64,000 nucleotides of DNA from Pohlia nutans (GCA_022496805.1 CM040092.1:751555-815554); one strand, 5' to 3'; positions 1 through 9,805 are shown, counted from the stretch's first letter. Program-made: numbers and translations. The notes: generated by a model not told the origin, from the sequence alone.

Positions 1-2
1 AA

Positions 3-1796
3 AGATACGAACACAAAAACCACAAAAAAGATTCAATCAAAACAACACACCATACCATTCCAACTAGCATTTTAGACACACTAATAACAACATTTAATAT
101 AACACACTCATACTTTTCCTCACCAATAACATGTTCCACGAAAATCACACAATTCTACTCAACATTCACCAGAGACAAGATTTTTGGCTCATTAGGGACA
201 GCCTTTCAATACAAATGGAAAGGTATCGGATATGCCCACCCAAGTGATGCCGAAACAACACAACAAGCAATACACTGGGCACGACTAGCAGCAAAACAAG
301 ACCTAGAAACTATCACCATTCTGGCAATACCAGACACCAACTGGTACCAAAATCCATCACCATACAATGGACCTTTTCCGGACACACACGCCATTATACA
401 TTTTGCCGCTGACACCATTACATATGAAGAACCAACAATACCATTAGAACCCAACAAAACTCGAACTGAAACACTTGCAATACACATATGGTGTATTCAC
501 CACCAAAATAACAACATTGGCACAATTAACCAAATACACACTATAAACACAATAATTGAAAACTTACAAATATCACAACACTACATACAAATAGCACCAC
601 CTATACCGCCTGATACAAAAGTTAACAAAAGCACAAAATGGAATAAACTAATTTACCCACCATATAATAACGCACAAAACACAGACATAATACCACTACC
701 AAACTACGAAATAAACACTACATTAAAATTCCCACCACAATACAGCTACTACACAGACGGATCCTTTTTACCACCCAAAGAAGATAACAACGGACACTGG
801 AAAAAAGAAAAAGCAGGATACGGGATCTATAACCCAACTAAAACAGAAGCTCAAATATCTAAAAGATTACCTAGATTACAAACATGTTTTAGAGCAGAAC
901 TAATGGCTATACATGAAACACTTTCACTAATCACCACCAAATATATAAACGAACCCGCACATATCTTTACAGACTGTCTCAACTGCATACACGTACTAAA
1001 CACACAACTAAAACACCCAACCCAACAAAACAACCACGCTGATAAAACCATATTAAAAGAAATGGTAGAAATGCTAAAAAAGCGTACACAACCCACTACA
1101 ATATACAAAGTAAAAACACACGCCAAAATTAACGGAAATGAACACGCAGATCAGCTCGCAAAAGAAGGTACCATGAAAAGAAACTACCAATTTGCCGCAA
1201 ATCCACATGAATTTGCACATACCACACCTTACTACTTCCAAAAAGACACATGGCCCGGTCGTAACAAAAGACCTGACAAAGGACCAGTTAGATGTCTGGA
1301 TGAATACATAAAGAAATATGACCGAGAAAATAACCTAGAAATACTGGTAGAAGACTTCCCCAACATTAATAAATGGACAATGAACCCTATCATAGATAAC
1401 AAAATGTCCAATGACTTTTGGAATAACCCAGAAATAACAGATTCACAGAAAACAAGCATACTAAAATTTAGAACCGGCCAATACATGGGAAACGCCAAGA
1501 AACAATTGATTTTCGGTATACAAAGATTCCCCTTAAAAACTTGTCCCATTTGTAATTCACAAGATGCAGACACATGGCTACATGTACTCTTACTCTGCAA
1601 ACAACACCATATTCACGCACTAAGAACTAAAAGACACAACAAAGCAGTTTGGGAAATAAGAAAACTAATACTATCCTCGAATAAATCAAGATGCTACACC
1701 CTCATGAATGCAGGCACATTTAACAGTAATCCACAAGAAAACACAGTTCCCCCATGGCTATTACCATGTACTTGTGACCAACAAAGATGTCAATGA
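3..1796 (+). CDS. LINE-type retroelement polyprotein, C-terminal part with RNase H and zinc knuckle (5' end outside window)
   Basis: The frame is open from base 3 to the TGA at 1794-1796, about 597 codons, so it must start before the window. The first 240 codons include a run around FGSLGTAFQYKWKGIGY and WARLAAKQDLETITILAIPD that I do not recognise with certainty. An RNase H fold follows, with its acidic residues at YYTDGSF (near 756), RAELMAIHETL (near 897), HIFTDCLNCI (near 969) and HAKINGNEHADQLAKEG (near 1149). Near 1540 there is a CX2CX9HX4C knuckle (CPICN...H...C). This order is known from plant non-LTR retrotransposons, where reverse transcriptase lies further upstream. RNase H removes RNA from the RNA-DNA hybrid during target-primed reverse transcription. 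An internal ATG at 903 lies inside the RNase H fold and is not a credible start. A retrovirus-like element is less likely because no integrase or protease is seen here. Confidence 0.75.
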   Translation, partial: RYEHKNHKKDSIKTTHHTIPTSILDTLITTFNITHSYFSSPITCSTKITQFYSTFTRDKIFGSLGTAFQYKWKGIGYAHPSDAETTQQAIHWARLAAKQDLETITILAIPDTNWYQNPSPYNGPFPDTHAIIHFAADTITYEEPTIPLEPNKTRTETLAIHIWCIHHQNNNIGTINQIHTINTIIENLQISQHYIQIAPPIPPDTKVNKSTKWNKLIYPPYNNAQNTDIIPLPNYEINTTLKFPPQYSYYTDGSFLPPKEDNNGHWKKEKAGYGIYNPTKTEAQISKRLPRLQTCFRAELMAIHETLSLITTKYINEPAHIFTDCLNCIHVLNTQLKHPTQQNNHADKTILKEMVEMLKKRTQPTTIYKVKTHAKINGNEHADQLAKEGTMKRNYQFAANPHEFAHTTPYYFQKDTWPGRNKRPDKGPVRCLDEYIKKYDRENNLEILVEDFPNINKWTMNPIIDNKMSNDFWNNPEITDSQKTSILKFRTGQYMGNAKKQLIFGIQRFPLKTCPICNSQDADTWLHVLLLCKQHHIHALRTKRHNKAVWEIRKLILSSNKSRCYTLMNAGTFNSNPQENTVPPWLLPCTCDQQRCQ

Positions 1797-2203
1797 AATG
1801 CCAGATTCAAACCATACATACTATGCATTAAAGGCCTCCCATACCAAAGTACACCTCTACTAAATCCAAATGATAACCTAACCATACAATTTATAGAATT
1901 CACATACACTAACGACAGATTTTCACCAGAAACAATTGGCAAAAAATCCTAAAATACCAACCACTAATTAATAATATCATACAACAAGGTTGGAAAGTAG
2001 ATCCAATCATAGTCATCACAGCTGGAGCCAGAGGAACCACACACGCCCCCTCAATGAAACAACTAGAAACAAAATTTAACATATGTGAGACCTCCATAAA
2101 ACACACATTTAAAGCAATAAACACCATTGCCATACAATATGCTGGATCAATCCTTTTAGACAAAAGACGTATAGAAAATAAGCAGCCAATACCAACAGAA
2201 TAG
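1797..2203 (+). pseudogene. Decayed C-terminal extension of the LINE polyprotein
   Basis: Reading on past the TGA at 1794 in the same frame gives about 50 further sensible codons to a TAA near 1952. Shifting one frame then yields NNIIQQGWKVDPIIVITAGARG and SIKHTFKAINTIAIQYAGSIL, ending at TAG 2201-2203. The composition and asparagine/isoleucine-rich style match the upstream ORF. The simplest reading is that the original protein ran to about 2203 and has been broken by one nonsense and one frameshift mutation, so the copy is probably inactive. A programmed event cannot be excluded but nothing supports it. Confidence 0.6.
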
Positions 2204-2329
2204 TATATTAAAAGAGGGGGGATAGTGGTGAAAACCACTGCTAGCCACTCTTTTCAGACACTAGCTTAACACAAACACTTGTCTCATGGGATAGGTAGGG
2301 CCGGTTGGTTGGTACAACTTTCCTGCCAT

Positions 2330-2475
2330 GATAACTCACTAGCAGTACCAAGTCATGTGTATAACACTACTGCTCAAACGAGCCCAATGAGAATCGAACC
2401 CAGACCACATAAATGTGATACAACGCCCTTCACCAACCAACCTAAGAACTCATGACTTGGTGATAACACTCCACT
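2330..2475 (-). mobile_element. tRNA-like (SINE-like) sequence
   Basis: On the minus strand there is a box-A-like TGGTTGGTGAAGGG (2427-2440) and a box-B-like GGGTTCGATTCT (2390-2401) about 25 bases further on, the internal promoter arrangement of tRNA genes. No acceptor stem can be folded around it, so a SINE or tRNA relic fits better than a functional tRNA. It is flanked by the inverted pair ACCAAGTCATG (about 2347) and CATGACTTGGT (about 2451). Confidence 0.4.
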
Positions 2476-3500
2476 CGAAATATACCTTTATTCAAATTAG
2501 TACCCAACCAATAATACTATATTAATGTATTACTTTATTATGTTACTGTTACTTTGTTTCGGTTACTATAGTGTCCATCCTCGAAAGGGGAGAGTAGTAT
2601 TGTCCCAATGTCCCCTTGCCCGGTGGGCACCGGGTCATTGACATTACGAACGGACACTTTATTCACGCCGGCCTTGAAATAGGGTCAGAGTTTCTATCAT
2701 CATCTCATCTATGGATCTTCAAAATAAGATATTGTGATTTTTTTAAATAACAAAATTGGTCTATGTCAAGTTTCATTCTTAGTTCAAAAAGTGAGACCTT
2801 TTAAACATGATTTTCCAAAATAAGTAGAATCTAGTAATGGAAATCATACCATCTCGTAGTGCATGTTATTCAGAATTTATTGCAATTTTTATTTATTTAT
2901 TTTATAATTTGGGATATTTATTGAATTTCAAAAGAAAGTCTCGAAAATTTAATTAAAATTTGTTAATAAAAAATCATGATAAATCCAACTGTAGAGATGT
3001 GGTCTTCACATTGACATTTGCATCTTGGATTTGTACATCAACGCCATTTTTGTTATTCATCAAACATTTTATAACGCATCTTCAAAATCAGTGTTGAATT
3101 GGGACGTTAAAGGGTTAATCTCTACTAAATTAGGTCGCAACAATATCATGATCGCAATTGATTTTCAAAACTCATTTCTAAATGGAGTTTTTGTATTTTT
3201 TTAGTTTTTAATTTTTAGTTTGTTCCTTCGAACTTGTAAAAAATTTCATTCTCTTTCCAATGACATCAAATTCAAGACATTTGGAACTTAAATGAAGTGG
3301 GTGGATTGATTTCAAAGAAGAAAATTAACTCCAATTTAGAACAAAACTCTTGTAGAACGGTGGTGGGTGGATCCTACGATTGCTTATTTACATAAGTGTG
3401 ATGCAGATGTGGAGATAATCCCACAATTGACGAAGACATCTAAAGCATATGCAGTTGCAAAAATTGCAATCCGCATCAACAAAGGCAACATGTTGGAAGA
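2476..3500. other. AT-rich spacer with one short dispersed repeat
   Basis: No coding region is supported. The stretch around 2647-2671 (CGAACGGACACTTTATTCAC and the next bases CGCCGG) recurs with about three mismatches near 7873-7898, inside the CACTA-type MITE, so it may be an old fragment of a related element. The rest is AT-rich sequence without recognisable structure. Confidence 0.4.
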
Positions 3501-3825
3501 TTACTAGAAGTTGCAAAAGCTTGGAGCGACTTCAGTTTGTTTTAAATTGCAAGAACTGGGAGACGTGTTCGAGAGTTATTTGAATCGTTTGTACAGTCAG
3601 GTCCAATATGCTTACGAATTCCCCTTTGCAGGAAAAGAATTCACTAAACTTTTAACAATGCGTGTGTACTCAAAAATGATCCGATTTGGAAACCGTAAAG
3701 TGCGTTGCAATCACATTAGAGTGTACTACAATATCATTACAAATTTACACATATATTGGTAAAAATCATACAACAAGTTAAAAATATTATATACACTATC
3801 TACCATTAAGTGCTCTCACCCCTTG

Positions 3826-4015
3826 TTTCAATTACAGTGTCTATTCTAGCAGGCAAATTTGAAATGAGCATTTAAAATTGTTTTTTAAATACTTGAGCCT
3901 ATACTTGTTGGATGATTTGTATCATTTCATCCATCTCCTTTGTAATTTCTTCTTTTGTAATGGTGTAGGGGCTTTCACTGGTTTTGACAAAAGTCCACTT
4001 GTCATCATTCCTCCA
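3826..4015 (-). pseudogene. Inverted second copy of the Tc1-like transposase C-terminus
   Basis: Read on the minus strand this segment gives ITKEEITKEMDEMIQIIQQV, then a stop, then FKKQF and, in another frame, LPARIDTVIETRGEST. This is the same C-terminal segment that the plus strand encodes at 4190-4320. It lies in the left arm of the inverted repeat, which shows that coding sequence and not only a TIR was duplicated head-on. Confidence 0.55.
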
Positions 4016-4039
4016 TCTAAACAATAAGTAGTTGATTTT

Positions 4040-4320
4040 GTGGAACTTATTTATGAAAATACATTGATTGGCTTCTATTTTATGCATGATAGACCTATTC
4101 AACTCACATTGATGGAGGATGGTGCTCCAATACACCGTAGTAGATACCCTGATGATAGGAGACAATCCCATGGAATCAAAAAGATTATAAAGGACAAAGA
4201 TGGAATGATACAAATCATTCAACAAGTATGGCTCAAGTATCTCAAAAACAATTTCAAATGCTCATTTCAAACATGCCTGCTAGAATAGACACTATAATTG
4301 AAGCAAAGGATGAGAGCACT
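4040..4320 (+). pseudogene. Tc1/mariner-like transposase fragment
   Basis: The plus strand encodes IGFYFMHDRPIQLTLMEDGA followed by PIHRS, which matches the second catalytic aspartate region of Tc1/mariner DDE transposases (consensus xxQDxAPxH). About 40 codons later come KDGMIQIIQQVW and, after a one-base frame change, MPARIDTIIEAKDEST, which match the family C-terminus (SMPxRIxAVIxAKG). The SPDLNPIE segment with the third acidic residue is missing, apparently deleted between HGIKKI and KDKDG. It is an inactive relic. The C-terminal codons run up to the solo LTR insertion point at 4320. Confidence 0.6.
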
Positions 4321-4730
4321 TGTTAACCGTAAATTAGGAGCTACCGGTAGGTCTACCGGTCTGAGTTTTACCCCGGTAATTTTCCAAGTTACCCCAGCAG
4401 GTAGATCTGGGAAATACTTTTTACCAATCTGACCTAACCGTCAGATTTGGTTGTACTATGGTATAAAAGCAATAGAGCCAAACTCATTGGCACACCACAT
4501 TCTCCAAGATATTTGATTATTTTGTCAAAGTTTCTTCTTCTGTTTCTGTGCCTACCGAGCAGCTTTTGTTCATATTCTTGCTATTTGATTAGCTCACAGT
4601 TTCCCTAACTTGCGATTACTGAGTTAGCTCTAGTGTTGTAACCCTAAAACCGCTTTACTTCTTCTCCTCGGTAGCTAATATATCCTCCGGTAGTGATTAC
4701 CGAGTAGTTATTCACAAGGAGGAGCTACCA
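4321..4730 (+). mobile_element. Solo LTR, family 1, copy A (5-bp TSD GCACT)
   Basis: This is a 410 bp sequence beginning TGTTAACC and ending GCTACCA, the TG...CA termini of an LTR. It is flanked by GCACT on both sides (4316-4320 and 4731-4735). A TATA box (GTATAAAAGC, 4461-4470) sits in the middle as expected for an LTR promoter. No internal retrotransposon sequence adjoins it, so it is a solo LTR left by LTR-LTR recombination. A second copy is at 31729-32141 in the same orientation, differing by scattered substitutions. The uninterrupted target is preserved in the opposite arm of the surrounding inverted repeat (3794-3817). The repeated words CGGTAGC/CTACCGG give it a distinctive composition. 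Confidence 0.88.
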
Positions 4731-4735
4731 GCACT

Positions 4736-5454
4736 CAATGGTAGATAGTGTATATAATATTTTTAACTTGTTGTATGATTTTCACTAATACATGTGTAAA
4801 TTTGTAATGATATTGTAGTACACTCTAATGTGATTGCAACGCACTTTACGGTTTCCAAATCGGATCATTTTTGAGTACACACGCATTGTTCAAAGTTTTG
4901 TGAATTCTTTTCCTTGCAGAGGGGAGTTTGTAAGCATATTGGACCTGACTGTACAATAGTGATTGAGACGGAGTTGAAGGTTTTTCTCACATAGTGACGC
5001 GGTTCAAAGCTACATACAATTGGCCAGTACCGTACGAGCATTTTAGATCTTCATACTAGGCAGAATATAGTAATTTTTGGTTTAGAATAATAGTAATAGT
5101 ATTGTATTGTTCTATGACTTTTGGTTTGTAACAATGTATACGATACGTGGACTTGTATTGAGTTTTTGGTTAAACACGTTAACACATGTGAACGTGTACA
5201 TATTAATATATTATACAATTGTCTTATCATCTTGGCTTATGTTGACTTGTTTGATTTTGTGTTGGTATGCAATATGTCAATATGTCAATATGGGCATTAA
5301 AATGATAAAAATGATGTACTTTTGACATAATTTTTTTAATTTCAAGTATTGTGATGCAAATTATGCTCATAAATGACGGTCAAAATCATTTGAAATTGCA
5401 AGGCAGGAATGAAAAATATGGTTTTTTCAAACTTCAAATGGAAATACCAATATA
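4736..5454. other. Right arm of the Tc1 relic, then AT-rich spacer
   Basis: Up to about 4965 this is the right arm of the inverted repeat. From there to 5454 the sequence is AT-rich with no supported gene. The 72-codon hydrophobic reading frame at 5107-5325 has no family signature. Confidence 0.4.
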
Positions 5455-5985
5455 CCCTAAACCCTAAACCCCTAAACCCAATAAACCGTCCGTTTTTTCA
5501 TCCACGATGCACTTTTTGCAGTGTGAATTTTTTACTAAAATTTTAATGCAAAGTTAACCTCATACACCCTAAACCGAAGAACCGAATAGAAAGGGTATTG
5601 TTTGTGAAAATTTTACGCCTCATTTCATGCCACATTGTGGAGGCCATTTTTTGTGAAGATTTTAGTGTAAAAGTGCTATTGAGAACGTCAAATGATAAAA
5701 TCAAGAAACAAAAAAATCTCGACCCATCACAAGAAATTTCATTATGGGATTATCAATAGCTTATGCAGTTATTCCTATTCAAATCACAATAGAGTTTTGA
5801 ATTCTAATTTTCAAATTTTATACAAAAACATCGGTGATAGTAATTGTAAATCTAACATTCATAATGTACAATTTTTATTCATACATCAAGTTCCAATTTC
5901 CAAATATCCCTCTTCGTTGTGTTTTACAATGAATCCTTGCAACACTGCCAAATTTGGGGATGTTAAGGACACTTAGGGGTAAAAC
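5455..5985 (+). mobile_element. Degenerate TTAA-type (piggyBac-like) MITE, family A, copy 1
   Basis: The sequence aligns along most of its length with the two better-preserved copies at 41203-41770 and 59066-59638. Shared words include TCATCC(A/G)(C/T)(G/C)ATGCACTTT, GCAGTGTG, ATTTCATG, AGTGTAAAAGTGCT, CATAATGTACAA and GCAACACTGCCAAATTTGG. The right end is recognisable as CACTTAGGGGTAAA. The left end has decayed into a short run of plant-telomere-like units (CCCTAAACCCTAAACCCC, about 5457-5475), so no TTAA duplication can be shown. This is the oldest-looking copy. Confidence 0.6.
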
Positions 5986-6195
5986 CGCTGGGCCGTCCAC
6001 TCAACCGTCCACTGGACCGTCCGATCGGCCACCCACTAGACCGTCCAATCGGTCGTCCGGTCGGTCGTCCGATGTGGTAAAACCGTCCGGTCTGCCGTTC
6101 GCTGTGGTAAAGCCGCTAAAAACGCCCGTTTTCTCTAAGTCATTGGACGCTGGGGACGCGATCGTCCGCGTCCCAGCGTCCAAACAACCCTGATT
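5986..6195. repeat. GC-rich CCGTCC/GGTCGTCC minisatellite
   Basis: The block contains about ten copies of CCGTCC(A/G)NT-like units in an otherwise AT-rich region and ends with CAACCCTG at about 6185. That end equals the right terminus of the hAT-type MITE at 27146-27762, which also carries an internal CCGTC/GGACGG minisatellite. It is probably a fragment of a related element with its left end lost. The codons it could encode (proline, serine, arginine) are compositional artefacts. Confidence 0.45.
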
Positions 6196-6199
6196 TTTT

Positions 6200-6600
6200 T
6201 AATGAATTTAAAGCATTATCCTTTGAAAATTTGTATAAATTATAGTTTTCACTTTTAGAGTTTGAATTTAGCACGATTAGTAAAAATTGGTTTATCTATT
6301 GTAAACTTCAAAAAGTAAAAAAAATTATGGAGGGAACATCATTACTTTCTCCAAATAGCAAATTTGCTAACACTGAGACAATGTTGAGGTGATTTACTTT
6401 GAAAAATTCTCTCGGGTGGAGTTTAGCTCGGATTGACATAATTTAAATTGCATTGGAAAGAAGACTTGATGTAGTATTTTAAAATATGTTTTTTATTTTT
6501 CAATATTTTATTTTATTTTGGGCAGCTCATTAGATTTGGGCAGCTACCAGAAAATGATCATTTGAGTCTTTGGGGATTAAGTCCAAAGAAGCTCGGGACG
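6200..6600 (+). repeat. Dispersed AT-rich repeat, copy 1 (partner near 59930-60350)
   Basis: Several stretches align with 59930-60350 in the same order: GGAGGGAACATCATTACTTT against GGAGAAGACACCATTCGTTT, GACAATGTTGAGG against GACAATATTGAGG, GATTGACATAATTTAAATTG against GATTGACATGATTCAAATTG, and GGGCAGCT against GGGCAGCC. Both copies end in an (A/T)GGGG(A/C)TAAG word. In both places it lies downstream of a family-A TTAA MITE, so the two may once have formed one composite repeat. Confidence 0.5.
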
Positions 6601-6664
6601 CATTTGGGCTAAACAATCATAATGAATTTCAAATTGAAAGTATTAAAAATGTAATTTTGGTAAA

Positions 6665-7490
6665 TTTCTGTTACTGCGCACCATAGCAAGGATAAGCCAC
6701 AGCGATCAAGGACAACAGGGACGACAAGCAATGGCACTGGTAGTGCCCATGCATAGTTAGGGTAGAATAGTATAAAAAAGGCAGGCAGATAGAAAACATT
6801 CACTCGTTCATTCATCCGAACTGGGTCATAGTCTTGCTTGGATTTTGTACCAATGTTGTACACAGTGTTGTACATGTATTCTCTATCCCCTTGGGGATCA
6901 AGGAATGAATGATTGCCTCTTTTTCCCTTCACTTGCCTGCTTCCTCACTGTCCCTCAATACTGCTTGTTTATCTTATTACATGAATCTTGTCTCAACTAT
7001 GTTACCTCAAGAAACTCTACTCTACACTGCCTAGCTAAGAGCTGTCTTTATCTACTATATGATTGTTGTGTCATGAACACCAGCGATTGAAGTCCTCTCT
7101 CGCTCTAGAAGTAAACAATATCCCTCTAACAGCTTGCTTATCATACGTGTCTGCTTCTTATCTTAGAATGCCCAGATCTGTCTTAAAGTATCTCACTCTC
7201 CTTGTTGTCTATAAAGTCTAACCTTATACTCCAAATAGGTCTCTCTACGTATCATCATACTTGGACATCCAACTAGCCAGCCAAGGTCTGCATTCTCTGT
7301 CGTTTAAACCTTATTCCAAGTTGTTAATGAATCAAGGGCAACATTGACTAACTTGGTTATCCTAACAGTAGAAGTTGTCCCAACTCACTAAGCCTGATTA
7401 TATCTAAGTATTCTCCATAACCTCCCATGGTACACTCTGCTGCCCCCTCCTTTTAGGTCATGTTTGGCTCACTTATTGTTATCAGCGACT
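6665..7490 (-). repeat. 830-bp LTR-like repeat, copy 1 (inverted partner at 42815-43645)
   Basis: The reverse complement of this block matches 42815-43645 over its whole length. Shared words include CTATTCTACCCTAACTATGC, GAACG/CAAGTGA near CAGTTCGG, ATTCATTCCTTG, and TGATAACAATAAGTGAG at the far end. Termini of the form TGTTA...TATCA suggest an LTR, but no 5-bp target duplication was found and a few bases outside the putative TG are shared by both copies. The boundaries are therefore provisional. Confidence 0.5.
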
Positions 7491-7681
7491 TCTATAGACA
7501 AACCCAACTAACAATTTCCAATGTAAAAACTTGTAAATTCAATTGAAAAAAAATCCAATCATTTTTTTAATCTAATTAGCATGCCTTACAATTATTCTTT
7601 GAAGTTGAAACTCAAAAAAGAGTTTGAGAAGCCATATCTCAAAATACATCTAAAAAATGTTCAGAAGCCTTAGGCTTTCAA

Positions 7682-7962
7682 CACTAGTAGAATGGGTGAT
7701 TTTTTGTTTGTTTATTTATTTTTGACACAAATGAAACGAAATTTCATTGCAACGAGAGAACCCAAATACAAGCCACCACAACCAGAAGTGGCATAAGGGT
7801 AGAGGAGAGACCAATGGGTGATCTTTTGACACCAAGGAACAATGTGAGAGCATGTTACCAGCACTCTTACGGACGAACGGGCTCTTTATTCACGCCGGTT
7901 GTAGTACCGGAGTTCTATATATATGAGAGCATGGTGCCAAAAGACCACCCTTTCAACTAGTG
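7682..7962. mobile_element. CACTA-type MITE interrupted by a short LINE tail
   Basis: The left end CACTAGTAGAATGGGTGAT and right end ACCACCCTTTCAACTAGTG form a terminal inverted repeat starting CACTA, the hallmark of En/Spm elements. Subterminal words (CACCAAGGAACA, AGCATG, GTGCCAAAAGACCACCC) match the copies at 60571, 62176 and 63449. A clear 3-bp duplication is not visible here (CAA against TAG). A 112-bp LINE tail lies inside, at 7701-7812. Confidence 0.6.
7701..7812 (-). mobile_element. 5'-truncated LINE 3' end with 10-bp target duplication
   Basis: This 112 bp insert is bounded by AATGGGTGAT on both sides (7691-7700 and 7813-7822). On the minus strand it ends TTGCAATGAAATTTCGTTTC, then ATTTGTGTC and an A-rich tail (AAAAATAAATAAACAAACAA). 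A short 5'-truncated insert with an A-rich tail and a long perfect TSD is the signature of target-primed reverse transcription. It lies inside the CACTA-type MITE and is therefore younger. Confidence 0.7.
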
Positions 7963-8978
7963 TAGGATAGAACGGATATGTTATCTTGCTAGCAGTAAAG
8001 GATTACCCTTGATTTCTGTAAATAATAAAAAATAATAAAAATAATAAAATTAGAACCAGCTTCCAAGAAGAAGTGGAGAACACACAATCAGAGCCTAAAT
8101 TTGGGAACATAGAATTGTGGGGTACAGTATGATTGATGATCATGTATCTACAGGTAATACAGCATGTCCGTCTGCAATTCTGCATACCACCAGCAGTCCA
8201 TGTTGACCTTATCTTTTGAGTATCCATATGATATTGTTCTGGAGTCTGGACTCAGGACTCACTACATTGCAATTAGTGACCAACTAGATTGCCATGATTC
8301 CAGTATGTAATAATTTTAGTATCCAAGGAGGAAAATCATGTTCACTTAGTTGTGCTTCTTGATGAATACAACTCCATCACGGGGAATTTTTAAAAGTTAA
8401 TTTACTTGTGATTGCAAATGTGCAGGTGGGTAATTGCCTCTTGACAGGTCAGGAACAGTTTCTGGGAATTGGCCGGGTCAGTGTGGAAACAGTTGACAAG
8501 ACTTTGAGGTGGGGTGGGTTTGTATGTTCTTCTCTTTCTTGCAATAAACTGTTCCTCTTTCTCTGTGTCAAGAAAAGAGGAAAAGAAAAAAAGAAAAAAC
8601 TTGACTTGACAATTAACCTCTAAAGGATCAAGAAGTCCAAATTGGGCCTTGTGATTTTATTTTTTTAGCAGTTTTAAATAGGTCTTATGTAGACTTCTTT
8701 TTGTTCAATTTATTTCATTTAAACGGAAACATGCAATGTTTTCACTAATTTTGGTGCAATAAAACTTGGTCCCAATTTGAAACATATTTTTCGGAATATG
8801 ATAGATTGGGTTTGTCATATTCAAACCATGAATCCTTGGTTCTTTAGGAGTTCAGCTGATAACTTTCTTTCACATGTATTGGTTTCTCACTTTTGAGTTC
8901 TTACCAGCTGGGTTTTCTCTCCAATGTAAGTTACCTAGTGAAGTTGGCTGCAATTTTCTTTTCATTTCAGTAAGAACG

Positions 8979-9000
8979 CCCCCCCCCCCCCCCCCCCCCC
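8979..9000 (+). repeat. Poly(C) homopolymer, 22 bp
   Basis: This is an uninterrupted run of 22 cytosines, rare in such an AT-rich region. It follows TTTCATTTCAGTAAGAACG. The length may be inexact because homopolymers are error-prone. Confidence 0.8.
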
Positions 9001-9108
9001 ATGTGAGACCCGCGCCCTCTCTCTGCAAAAAGAATAAACTAATTTTAGTTCATACTTTGGATTAGAAGACGGGTGTTTGAGGGATTGAACAGGCTTGGCA
9101 CTTCCTCA

Positions 9109-9411
9109 GAGCAGCTCCACCGCAGCCCTCCCAGAGTCTCTCGCACTCCAGAACTAGATGAAATGTGCCAAGGGCCCTTCCAAAATGCCTCCTGACTCTG
9201 GATCCTAGCGTGTTAAGAAATGGCCCTTCCAATCACTATTTAGTTGACTATATCCCCACATTCTACTTGTGATTGGTCCACCGACTATTTGATGTGCATT
9301 TTTGATGTGTGAGGGGCTTTCAAGGGTGGGGGAGTGTAAGTGCAAGGGCTCTTCAAATGTAAATGAATAATTTCAGCGAGTCATCTCTAGCGTGTAGGAG
9401 TGGGGATGCTC
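9109..9411. mobile_element. Tourist-like MITE, copy 1 (TSD TCA)
   Basis: Left end GAGCAGCTCCACCGC and right end GGAGTGGGGATGCTC are imperfect inverted repeats. The element is flanked by TCA on both sides (9106-9108, 9412-9414). Three-base TWA-like duplications and a GAGCATYCCCACC terminus fit PIF/Harbinger-derived MITEs. It is related to the next element by its termini. Confidence 0.5.
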
Positions 9412-9532
9412 TCAAACTAAGGCTGATGTCTTTCATAGACCCGCTAAAAGAGAATGAGAGAAGCTTGAATAGTACACCGGTTCTCTATTTCAGCCAGAGC
9501 AGGGCTGAGTGCTTCATGGGAAGTGGCGCTAA

Positions 9533-9805
9533 GAGCATTCCCACCGGCTTTTCTCTATCTCTAAATTTTTTATTGTGAATGAAGTCTCAAGCCAATCAAC
9601 CTTGACTGTACACAAATGAGACCATGTGTGTTCTCTAAATGAACGTTATAATAGATAATTGGAGCAAACTTTTATAGGTATTCTATATTTAAGAGATATA
9701 ATATGAGGAAAACCATGAATGGGGTTGTTGTTTCTGTATCTCCATCTCCATCTGAGGTCATGTTTCTAAACCTTTGGGGATACAGAGCACCCGGTGGGAA
9801 TACTC
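9533..9805. mobile_element. Tourist-like MITE, copy 2 (TSD TAA)
   Basis: Left end GAGCATTCCCACCGG and right end CCGGTGGGAATACTC are near-perfect 15-bp inverted repeats, flanked by TAA at 9530-9532 and 9806-9808. This is the expected target duplication for the PIF/Harbinger superfamily. The element is 273 bp and non-coding. A third, unpaired end of the same kind (TAAGAGCATCTCCACCGC) occurs at 10927. Confidence 0.6.

Larger units (their letters stand above)
3590..4965. mobile_element. Inverted-repeat (foldback) relic of a Tc1/mariner-type transposon
   Basis: The left arm (about 3590-3935) is the reverse complement of the right arm (about 4195-4965, excluding a solo LTR at 4321-4730). For example, the stretch from TACAGTCAGGTCCAATATGC near 3593 through CACTATCTACCATTAAGTGC near 3794 reappears inverted from about 4731 to 4955. 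The arms include the last ~60 codons of a Tc1-type transposase, so the structure is a tail-to-tail inverted duplication rather than an ordinary element with short TIRs. Similarity fades outward, so the true ends are not fixed. No target duplication was identified. Confidence 0.65.

Noticed and set aside
903..1796. A separate gene starting at the ATG at 903
   Set aside because: The frame is open upstream to the window edge and the RNase H fold begins at about 750, so this ATG is internal.
2380..2445. A functional tRNA gene on the minus strand
   Set aside because: Box A- and box B-like words are present, but no acceptor stem or anticodon arm can be formed. A SINE-like relic fits better.
5455..5480. 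An interstitial telomere array
   Set aside because: Only about three CCCTAAA-like units are present, at the decayed end of a MITE. This is too short to argue for a fusion or healed break.
7682..7962. A 3-bp target duplication for this CACTA-type copy
   Set aside because: The flanks read CAA and TAG, so no duplication can be claimed. The classification rests on termini and subterminal words only.
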